Below, in pieces: positions 35,529-42,444 of a stretch of DNA of 52,246 nucleotides. The notes under the pieces were generated by a model. It worked only from the letters and a program-made list of their open reading frames with translations. It was not told the origin of the DNA and did not search any database. Origin of the DNA: Candidatus Hydrogenedentota bacterium (GTDB lineage: Bacteria; Hydrogenedentota; Hydrogenedentia; Hydrogenedentales; SLHB01); NCBI GenBank assembly GCA_903925285.1, contig CAIYET010000042.1, positions 1-52,246 on the forward strand, given 5' to 3'. The translations under genes and the position numbers were made by a program. Each line of letters begins with the position of its first letter. The first letter of the stretch is position 1.

Positions 35529-36974
35529 CTAAATCCTGTTTCGGGAGAGGAGTACGTCTCTTGCGCCGAGGAGTCGCACGGCAATCGGAATGGACGACGC
35601 ATAGATGCGTTTGTGCAGAAGGTATCCGTACTGGAATCGGTAATACAAATTAAGACCCGCGTCGATCGCCCGCCACTCGGGCAGCCGACGAACCCACTTT
35701 TCAAGTCCTGGATGTTCTATCAGCGAGAGAAACAATTTGTGCCGTACGTAAATGCGATGTTTGAACGCGGGATCGATCTTCAAACAGGAATTCGAGTAAA
35801 CATTTCTGAACGCATCGTCTTCGGCGGCCAAGAGATCGTGTTCGCGACAATAGGCGTGCGCTTGCGTGCCGGGCAAGGGCTGGAAGATCGACACGTCTGC
35901 GAAATCGGCGTCGATCTGGCGATTGAGACGGATCGTATCGAGAATATCCTCTTCGGTCTCGTCGGGGACGCCCACCATGTTGAATGTGAACAAGCGCAAT
36001 CCGGCTTCCTTGAAACGCCGTGCCGACGCGATAATCTCGTCGTTCGACACGCCCCGGTTCAACACGTCGTTTCGGATTCGTTCGTTACCGCATTCGATGG
36101 CCATGCAAACCGCGTGGCAGCCCGCCTGTTTCAGCAGCCGCACAGCGTCGTCCGTCGCCATGCGCGGGTGCATGTAACACGAAAAGCGCAGGCCGATTTC
36201 AGTCGGGAAACGGGCGGCGAATTCCGTCAGCCAGTCCGAGTCGTAACCGAACACGTCGTCATGAAACCGTACGAACCCCAACGGGTACCGCTCGAGCACG
36301 CCCTGAATCTCTTTGAGGAGATAGCCGACACTCTTCGTCCGCATAATGCGCCCTTTGCCCGCGTACAGGCGGTTGAAGGGGCCATTGAAACAATGGGCGC
36401 AACCGAACGGACAACCCCGGCCCGCCATAAACGCCTTGATCGGACTGCGCGCCATGAACCGGTTCTTGTCGAGCATGAGTTCGCGTGCCGGGAATGGAAA
36501 CGCATCGAGATCCGATGCAAGGTCCGCCAGCGGGTTCTCGCGAACCGTCCCATCCGGCATACGAAACGCAAAATTCGACACCTCGTACATCGCGTCCGTA
36601 CCGAAATGGTCCAGGAACAGCGGGAACGCGAGATCCCCTTCGCCGCGGCAAATCGCGTCAACGCCCTCTTTCTCGATAAGGGACGGCCTAAATGTCGGAT
36701 GCGGCCCTCCGAACAGAGCGAAAAACCGCAACCGGCGCTTCAACGCGAGGTTGATGGCCAGATAGCGGCCAATCTCGTTCGAGCAGACCGAATACGCGAC
36801 GATATCCGGCGCGAACGCCTCCAAGTCCCGTAACGCCCGCTCGGGCCGCCGCCCATACTCGATGAGAACGGTCTCATGCCCGCGCTGCAACGCCCACGCC
36901 GCCACATGCGGAACCGACAACACGTCCACGGCGCCCAACCGGTCGATCACAAACGCTATGCGAAGTTTATGCAT
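35529..36974 (-). CDS. B12-binding-domain radical SAM protein
   Basis: 481 residues. An N-terminal cobalamin-binding-like Rossmann domain (about 1-150, LFGGPHPTFRPSLIEKEGVD, CRGEGD) is followed by a radical SAM core whose cluster motif is GCPFGCAHC (Cx3Cx2C). HDDVFGYDSDWL, CGNERIRNDVLNRGVS and NMVGVPDETEEDI are typical of this class (BchE/P-methylase-like). These enzymes do methylations and ring chemistry on lipids, antibiotics or tetrapyrroles; the substrate is unknown. ATG 36974 was chosen over TTG 36977. It is a single gene, divergent from the GH2-like gene. Confidence 0.9.
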   Translation of the reverse strand: MHKLRIAFVIDRLGAVDVLSVPHVAAWALQRGHETVLIEYGRRPERALRDLEAFAPDIVAYSVCSNEIGRYLAINLALKRRLRFFALFGGPHPTFRPSLIEKEGVDAICRGEGDLAFPLFLDHFGTDAMYEVSNFAFRMPDGTVRENPLADLASDLDAFPFPARELMLDKNRFMARSPIKAFMAGRGCPFGCAHCFNGPFNRLYAGKGRIMRTKSVGYLLKEIQGVLERYPLGFVRFHDDVFGYDSDWLTEFAARFPTEIGLRFSCYMHPRMATDDAVRLLKQAGCHAVCMAIECGNERIRNDVLNRGVSNDEIIASARRFKEAGLRLFTFNMVGVPDETEEDILDTIRLNRQIDADFADVSIFQPLPGTQAHAYCREHDLLAAEDDAFRNVYSNSCLKIDPAFKHRIYVRHKLFLSLIEHPGLEKWVRRLPEWRAIDAGLNLYYRFQYGYLLHKRIYASSIPIAVRLLGARDVLLSRNRI

Positions 36975-37146
36975 CAATTTCGTACCCTGACACCAATTCT
37001 ACATGAAGCAGTCTAAGTTTTGCGCTCCTACGTTGCGCGGCCACAGCGCAGTCTATACCATGGGCGCGGCGAAAGCGGATACGAGGGGTACGTGCACCCC
37101 ATGCCCTCTTCCGAAACAAAGGGCAAAACAACATGGAAACGACAAC

Positions 37147-39771
37147 ATGAAAACATCTTGTGCGGTGGTGATAGCGGTGTTAATGACCATCTTGGCATCG
37201 AGCGGGTGGGCGGCGGATGTATTGCCGTTGCGGGATAATTGGAGGCTCCAGTCGTCGGCTGCGGCGACGGCGTCGGGCGAGGCGATTTCCGTGGACGGCT
37301 TTTCTGCCGAAGGCTGGTATCCGACGTCCGTGCCCGCGACGGTATTGGCGGCGTTGGTGACCAACGGGGTCTATCCCGATCCGTTTCTGGGTGACAATAT
37401 TACTAAGATACCGGGCTATCAAAAGGCCCTCTGGGTCGCGATGCCGGAAGACAGCCCTTTCTATCCGTCGTGGTGGTATCGGACGTCGTTCGAGATTCCC
37501 GCGTCGTGGGCCGGTAAGCGTTTAAGGCTGCATCTGGATGGAATCAATTACCGCGCGAACGTCTGGATCAACGGGCAGCGGATTGCGGACGGCCAGTCCG
37601 TCGTCGGCATGTTCCGCCGGTTTACGTTCGACGCGACGGACGCGCTGCGCGCGGGCGCGAAGAATGTCCTGGCGCTCGAAATCACGGGGCCGGGGCATGT
37701 CCCGAAGAAGGCGTACGGCACGAAACAAATCGAGGCGACGACGGGTTGGGACGATCACAACCCGCAGCCGCCGGATTTGAACGCGGGCGTCTGGCGCGAG
37801 GTGTATGTCACGGCGACGGGTTCCGTCGCGCTCGATCATCCGTACGTCGCGAGTAAGTTGGATGTCCCGTCGCTCGCAAAGGCCGATCTTACGTTGTCGG
37901 TGCGCGCGGTAAATCTTTCGACTGCGCCTGCAAAGGCCGTCGTCAAGGCCGCCATCGAATCCATCGCCATCGAGCAAACGCTTGAACTCGCGGCGGGCGA
38001 AACGCGTGAGGTCGTCTTCGCGCCGGAACAGTTCGCCGCGCTACACGTCGAGAACCCGCGCGTGTGGTGGCCGAACGATCTCGGCGCACAGGAATTGTAC
38101 ACGGCAAAGTGGACCGTTAGCGTCGCGGGCCAGGAGTCTGACGCTACGGATACGCGGTTCGGCATCCGCGAGGCGACGACGTACATCAACGACGAGGGCT
38201 GGCGCAGCTATCGCGTCAACGGACGCAACGTGCTGATTCGCGGCGGCGCGTGGATGACGAGCGACATGCTCCTGCGCCTCTCGCGTGGACGCTACGACGC
38301 ACTGATCCGCTACGCGCGCGAAGGGCATCTGAACATGCTGCGATCCGAGGGCTTCTCGATTCGCGAAACGGAGGACTTCTACGACCTCTGCGACCAATAT
38401 GGCATCATGGTCACGCAGCAGCTTTTCGGGCGCAGTATCCCCGACGAGCCGCTGGCCATCGCGTGCGTCGAAGACACGCTGCTGCGCATTCGCAACCATC
38501 CGAGCCTCGTCCATTTCCTCGGGCACGACGAGACGTTCCCGACGAAGACGCTCGATGCGGCCTATCGCGAGTTGCTCGGACGCCTCACGCCGGACCGGAC
38601 GTATCAGCCGCATTCGGGCGCGTTCGACGTCAAGAAACGTTTCGACACCGGCGGCACGCGGACCGGCAGTTTACTCGTATGGACTTACGCCACGCCAGCG
38701 CATTACTACCAGAGTAAGGAAACTGGCGCATGGGGGTTCGCGCAGTCCGGCGGGATCGGCGGCATCGTCGCGCCGCTCGAGAGCATCCGGCGCATGATGC
38801 CGGGCGACGAATTGTGGCCGTTGTGGACGAAGGCGGCATCGCTGCATACCGTCACGCAAGGCGGCACCTACTACGGGCCGGTCGTCAAGGCTGTCAACGA
38901 CCGGTACGGCGAACCGGACGGCATCGAGTCGTTCGTCCGCAAAGTCGAAGCGCTCAATTACGAATCGGCGCGCGGCATGTTCGAGGCGTACGCGCGCAAC
39001 AAGTACTCGGCCACGGGCCTCACGACTTGGAAATACGATGCGGCGTGGCCCGCGATGCTCACGTGGCAATACGTCGATTGGTATCTGCTCGCGACGGCCG
39101 GGTACTACGGCGCGAAGAAGGCCTGCGAACCCTTGCACATCCAATACTCGTACGACGACGCGTCGGTGTGGGTCGTAAACACGCGCGGCGATCCCGTGAA
39201 GGGGCTGACCGCGACCGCTTGCATTCACGACTTGGACGGCAAGGAACTCGGTCGCCAGTCTGCGACGCTCGATGTCGGACCGGACGGCAAGACGCAAGCA
39301 TTCGTACTCGAGGCGCCCGCGAACGTCCCGTCGGCATATTTCGTACGCCTCACGCTCGATGCGGCCGACGGCGTGCTCGTTTCGGACAACTTCTATTGGC
39401 TGTCGAAAGTGCGCGATCTCCCGAGTCCGATGGAAACGCCTTTCCTGCGCGCGAAGAGCACCGCCGATTTTACAACACTCAATGATCTCCGCCCTGCCAC
39501 CGTGCATGCCGCGCTGAAGCTATCGGGGGCGCGTCCCGAGGAAACGGCGGAGGTCAATATCGACAATCCGAGCGATGCGCCGGCGTTCCTGATCCGCCTC
39601 GCCATACGCCCCGACGCGAAGGGCACCGAGATCGCCCCGGCCTACTGGGAAGACAACTACATCACGTTGTTGCCGCACGCGTCGCGTACGCTGAGAGTCC
39701 GATTCGCAGCACCGGAAGGATTCGACCCTGCGAATGCCGTCGTGACGGCAAAGGGCTGGAACACGCCGTAA
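37147..39771 (+). CDS. Secreted glycoside hydrolase family 2-like protein
   Basis: 874 residues. A signal peptide starts MKTSCAVVIAVLMTILASSG. A GH2 sugar-binding domain follows (about 60-220, WWYRTSFEIPASWAGKRLRLHLDG, NVWINGQRIADG), then an Ig-like domain, the TIM barrel and C-terminal beta domains. The nearest architecture is exo-beta-D-glucosaminidase/mannosidase. The acid/base position seems kept as D461 in FLGHDE. Where these enzymes have FNTETGPG, this protein has FAQSGGIG (531-538), so the nucleophile Glu appears lost; E525 (KETG) is a nearby alternative. Specificity and activity are therefore unsure. An ATG in the same frame at 37060 exists, but 37147 gives the clean signal peptide. 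Confidence 0.85.
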   Translation: MKTSCAVVIAVLMTILASSGWAADVLPLRDNWRLQSSAAATASGEAISVDGFSAEGWYPTSVPATVLAALVTNGVYPDPFLGDNITKIPGYQKALWVAMPEDSPFYPSWWYRTSFEIPASWAGKRLRLHLDGINYRANVWINGQRIADGQSVVGMFRRFTFDATDALRAGAKNVLALEITGPGHVPKKAYGTKQIEATTGWDDHNPQPPDLNAGVWREVYVTATGSVALDHPYVASKLDVPSLAKADLTLSVRAVNLSTAPAKAVVKAAIESIAIEQTLELAAGETREVVFAPEQFAALHVENPRVWWPNDLGAQELYTAKWTVSVAGQESDATDTRFGIREATTYINDEGWRSYRVNGRNVLIRGGAWMTSDMLLRLSRGRYDALIRYAREGHLNMLRSEGFSIRETEDFYDLCDQYGIMVTQQLFGRSIPDEPLAIACVEDTLLRIRNHPSLVHFLGHDETFPTKTLDAAYRELLGRLTPDRTYQPHSGAFDVKKRFDTGGTRTGSLLVWTYATPAHYYQSKETGAWGFAQSGGIGGIVAPLESIRRMMPGDELWPLWTKAASLHTVTQGGTYYGPVVKAVNDRYGEPDGIESFVRKVEALNYESARGMFEAYARNKYSATGLTTWKYDAAWPAMLTWQYVDWYLLATAGYYGAKKACEPLHIQYSYDDASVWVVNTRGDPVKGLTATACIHDLDGKELGRQSATLDVGPDGKTQAFVLEAPANVPSAYFVRLTLDAADGVLVSDNFYWLSKVRDLPSPMETPFLRAKSTADFTTLNDLRPATVHAALKLSGARPEETAEVNIDNPSDAPAFLIRLAIRPDAKGTEIAPAYWEDNYITLLPHASRTLRVRFAAPEGFDPANAVVTAKGWNTP

Positions 39772-39806
39772 CCGGCCGTCGAGTGACGAATGGCCCTGAC
39801 GGAAAT

Positions 39807-39835
39807 TTGTCATTTGCCGAACGTGTTCTGATAAT
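39807..39835 (+). promoter_or_regulatory. Promoter of the coiled-coil-cinA unit
   Basis: TTGTCA (39807-39812), a 17-nt spacer, then GATAAT (39830-39835). The predicted start near 39842 leaves a leader of about 190 nt before the ATG at 40033. Confidence 0.65.
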
Positions 39836-39915
39836 ATTGTTCTTGTTTCCATGAGATAATGCCTGTTTGAGGGGGCGCGTTTGCCATATTGCGCATTTCT
39901 AACGGCGTTCATGAC

Positions 39916-39951
39916 GGAGGCGCAAGGCCACCGCGCCTCCTCCTCGGTGGC
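39916..39951 (+). ncRNA. Predicted H-type pseudoknot in the 5' leader
   Basis: Stem 1 pairs 39916-39923 (GGAGGCGC) with 39933-39940 (GCGCCTCC), 8 perfect pairs. Loop bases 39927-39932 (GCCACC) pair with 39946-39951 (GGTGGC), 6 perfect pairs. Loops are 3, 0 and 5 nt. A rival hairpin uses the same GCCACCG and CGGTGGC. I know no riboswitch class that fits. A 14-codon frame (39911-39955) also overlaps it, without a ribosome-binding site. Confidence 0.45.
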
Positions 39952-40032
39952 ATGAGGATTGCCCAATCGACGAGGTCCGTTTGTAGTCGGTAATCGGGAG
40001 CGAAGTTCAGCAGCGGAGGGAGTTTCGAGTCG

Positions 40033-40560
40033 ATGAGCACAATCCTTGATGCACTCAAGAACGTACAAGAACGGTTAAATAGCGCTACGAAACAGGGCAC
40101 GACGGAAGGACTGGTATCGGATCTCGACGTGTCGGCCATGCAGGACGACATGCCCAAACCGTCGGCAAGCCCCGATGACGAAAGCGAGATCATGGAGGCC
40201 TACTTGGGGCTCATGGACATGATCGTCCACATCCGAAATCACGTCAAAGAAGTCGTGGCAGAAGAACGCGCCGCAGCAAGCGAATCCATCGAGACACTCA
40301 ACCGGGAAATCGTCTCGTTGCAGTCGCGTCTTGCACAGGAGACGGAATCCCACCAACGAGAATTGCTGGATCGCGACAGGGAATTGGCAGCCCGCAATCG
40401 CGCCTTCGCGGAAGATCGCTCGCGGATCAAGGATCTGAAACGACAGCTCGCGGAGAGCAATGCCGCCGTTGTCGAGGCAAGATCGCGAATTGGTCTGATA
40501 CTCGAAAAGACGACGGATCTTTTCGAGAAAGCAGGCGCGTTCCAGGAGGCCTCGCGGTGA
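40033..40560 (+). CDS. Coiled-coil protein of unknown function
   Basis: 175 residues, cytoplasmic. Residues about 75-150 are strongly charged heptad sequence (AEERAAASESIETLNREIVSLQ, RDRELAARNRAFAEDRSRIKDL), predicting a long coiled coil. The N-terminal part (ESEIMEAYLGLMDMIVHIRNHV) is a short helix bundle. The C-terminus (LILEKTTDLFEKAGAF) may be a docking helix. No family is recognised. A purine-rich GGAGGG lies about 13 nt before the ATG. cinA starts 64 nt later, so they are probably one unit with the structured leader. Confidence 0.75.
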   Translation: MSTILDALKNVQERLNSATKQGTTEGLVSDLDVSAMQDDMPKPSASPDDESEIMEAYLGLMDMIVHIRNHVKEVVAEERAAASESIETLNREIVSLQSRLAQETESHQRELLDRDRELAARNRAFAEDRSRIKDLKRQLAESNAAVVEARSRIGLILEKTTDLFEKAGAFQEASR

Positions 40561-40624
40561 ATATCCTCTACAGGGCGTTCCGAATATGGCAAAGCAAGCA
40601 GCACCATGAACAGGAGACCTCTCG

Positions 40625-41782
40625 ATGCGATGTGAAATCTTGATGATTGGTTCGGAGTTGTTGCTGGGACAGATTGTCGACACCAACGCAACGGACATGG
40701 GCCGCGCGCTGGCCGAGAATGGCATCAACCTGTATCAAAAAACGACCGTCGGCGACAATCCGGAACGGATCCGGCGCGCGTTGGACGATGCGTTGAACCG
40801 CGCCGACGTTGTGCTGACGTCGGGCGGGCTTGGGCCGACGGAGGACGATATCACGCGCGAGTGCATCGCGGAACTGCTCGGGCGTCCGCTCGAGTTCCGC
40901 CAGGATTTGTACGACGCGTTGGTCGAGCTTTTCGCGCGGTTCCGCTACGTGATGACGGAGAATAACAAAAAGCAGGCATATGCGCCGCGCGGCGCCGCCG
41001 GCATCGAAAACCCACACGGCACCGCACCGGGACTCATCGTCGAAGATGCGCGCGGCACGATTATCTGCATGCCGGGCGTGCCGGGCGAGTTGTTGCCCAT
41101 GCTGAACGAGCGCGTCATTCCGTACCTGCGAAACAAGTTTGGGATCACCGGGGTGATCCATAGCCGCGTGCTGAACGTCTGTGGACTCGGCGAATCGCGC
41201 GTCGATGCCGTCATTGGCGATCTTATCAAGAACCAGCAGAATCCGACGGTCGGCGTGCTGGCGTATCCCGACGCGGTGCGCGTCCGTATCACCGCGCGCG
41301 CGGAATCCATCGAGGAGGCCGACGCGATGATCGACGTCGTGGACGCGGAAGTACGCAAGCGCCTCCCTGGACTCGTTATGGGTACCGACAGTACGACGAT
41401 CGAACAGGTCGTGGACCAATTGCTGCTCGAGCGGGGCTGGACATTGGCGGTTGGCGAAACCAACTCGGGCGGCATGCTTGCACGGCGATTGGTGTCCGCG
41501 CGCGCACGTTCGTTCGTAGGCGGGATCGTTCAGTCCGAGCACGTCGGCCACGGTGCGATCCGCGACAAGGCCGAAGCCATTCGCGAACATTTTGGCTCGA
41601 CCTGCGTGCTCGTACTCGAACCGGATCCGCGCGAGCGCCGGACCTTGGCGCGATTCATATCTCCCGAAGGCACCGATGACTGGACCATCAATTACGTTTC
41701 ATCGGATGAACGCAGTCAAACCCGTATCGCCGTTGTGGCACTGGAGCAAGTGCGAAGAAGAATTATGAATTATGAATTATGA
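40625..41782 (+). CDS. cinA: CinA-family protein with degenerate nicotinamide-nucleotide amidase domain
   Basis: 385 residues. The N-terminal MoCF-type domain is intact (MIGSELLLGQIVDTN, TSGGLGPTEDDITREC, CMPGVPGE), linked to ADP-ribose/NMN-related pyrophosphatase activity in CinA. The C-terminal PncC-like domain is altered: the canonical ESCTGG is ETNSGG, and the Tyr/Lys-bearing VTYSNxxK is replaced by IVQSEHVGH, so amidase activity should be lost. The last residues (IMNYEL) are encoded by heptamer repeats, and the stop overlaps the next ATG. Function as an NMN deamidase is therefore doubtful. Confidence 0.88.
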   Translation: MRCEILMIGSELLLGQIVDTNATDMGRALAENGINLYQKTTVGDNPERIRRALDDALNRADVVLTSGGLGPTEDDITRECIAELLGRPLEFRQDLYDALVELFARFRYVMTENNKKQAYAPRGAAGIENPHGTAPGLIVEDARGTIICMPGVPGELLPMLNERVIPYLRNKFGITGVIHSRVLNVCGLGESRVDAVIGDLIKNQQNPTVGVLAYPDAVRVRITARAESIEEADAMIDVVDAEVRKRLPGLVMGTDSTTIEQVVDQLLLERGWTLAVGETNSGGMLARRLVSARARSFVGGIVQSEHVGHGAIRDKAEAIREHFGSTCVLVLEPDPRERRTLARFISPEGTDDWTINYVSSDERSQTRIAVVALEQVRRRIMNYEL

Positions 41783-41787
41783 ATTAT
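41760..41787. repeat. Heptanucleotide repeat (GAATTAT)x4
   Basis: Four perfect units that encode the end of CinA and contain the start codon of the next gene. Confidence 0.9.
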
Positions 41788-42195
41788 GAAACGCACCGTT
41801 TGGCGCGGGATGGAGATGTCGCTTTCATGCCAGCCATATTCGATATACGCGAACGAGCACTGGCCTACAGCTTGAGGGCGGTCAAGCTGTACCAGGCGCT
41901 TCAGAAGAAGCGCGATGGCGCCGCCCTAATCATCGGAAAGCAACTTCTTCGATCGGCTTTGTCGATAGGAGCCAATATCGCCGAAGCCCAATCGGCGGAA
42001 AGCAAGGCGGATTTCGTACACAAACTCGGCATTGCACAGAAGGAAGCCCGCGAGAGTGCTTACTGGTTGGAGTTGCTGTTGCGCTCAGCCATCTTGCCTT
42101 CAAACCGCCTCGACGAACTCCGTAAAGAAACCGGCGAGATCATCGCAGTCATCACGACGATTATTGTCAAGACAAAGGCAAACCGGAAATGCTGA
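41779..42195 (+). CDS. Four-helix bundle protein (23S rRNA intervening-sequence family)
   Basis: 138 residues. The core IRERALAYSLRAVKLYQAL, GKQLLRSALSIGANIAEAQSAES, FVHKLGIAQKEARESAYWL and LRKETGEIIAVITTIIV marks the TIGR02436 four-helix-bundle family, found as accessory genes in many genomes and in rRNA intervening sequences. Its role is unknown; no rRNA is here. ATG 41779 sits within the left heptamer array and overlaps the cinA stop. ATG 41827 is an alternative start. The stop codon is the first base triplet of the right heptamer array. Confidence 0.85.
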   Translation: MNYETHRLARDGDVAFMPAIFDIRERALAYSLRAVKLYQALQKKRDGAALIIGKQLLRSALSIGANIAEAQSAESKADFVHKLGIAQKEARESAYWLELLLRSAILPSNRLDELRKETGEIIAVITTIIVKTKANRKC

Positions 42196-42227
42196 ATTGT
42201 GAATTATGAATGCTGAATTATGAAACG
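42193..42227. repeat. Heptanucleotide repeat (TGAATTA-like)x5
   Basis: Units TGAATTG, TGAATTA, TGAATGC, TGAATTA and TGAAACG start at the stop codon of the four-helix-bundle gene. After this array, the frame MLNYETLALARDDV resembles MNYETHRLARDGDV of the gene itself, a remnant second copy of its 5' end. Confidence 0.85.
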
Positions 42228-42294
42228 TTGGCGTTGGCAAGAGATGACGTATGTTGCAGGAAAAACGCATTGAAGATTTCACCTCGCTCACGCG

Positions 42295-42336
42295 CGTTTC
42301 ACAATTCATAATTCAGCATTCATAATTCATAATTCA
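42295..42336. repeat. Inverted heptanucleotide array (TAATTCA-like)x6
   Basis: Units CGTTTCA, CAATTCA, TAATTCA, GCATTCA, TAATTCA and TAATTCA form the reverse complement of the array at 42193-42227. With it they make a stem of about 35 bp around a 67-nt loop, likely to act as a terminator or a recombination element. Confidence 0.85.
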
Positions 42337-42391
42337 ATGGAACTTTTTAAGGTTAACGTCAATTAGATCAGGTGAGTAGAGGTTTGTTTTT

Positions 42392-42411
42392 GGAGTGGCG
42401 ATGTCCACTCC
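42392..42411 (+). promoter_or_regulatory. Small hairpin before the DUF4838 gene
   Basis: GGAGTGG (42392-42398) and CCACTCC (42405-42411) form a 7-bp stem with a 6-nt loop, about 19 nt before the ribosome-binding site AGGAGG (42431-42436). It could influence translation. Confidence 0.4.
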
Positions 42412-42444
42412 TCATTCCCGCAAAAGCGTAAGGAGGTTTTTCGG

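Noticed and set aside
39911-39955. 14-codon upstream open frame in the leader
   Set aside because: No ribosome-binding site; the stems explain the sequence better.
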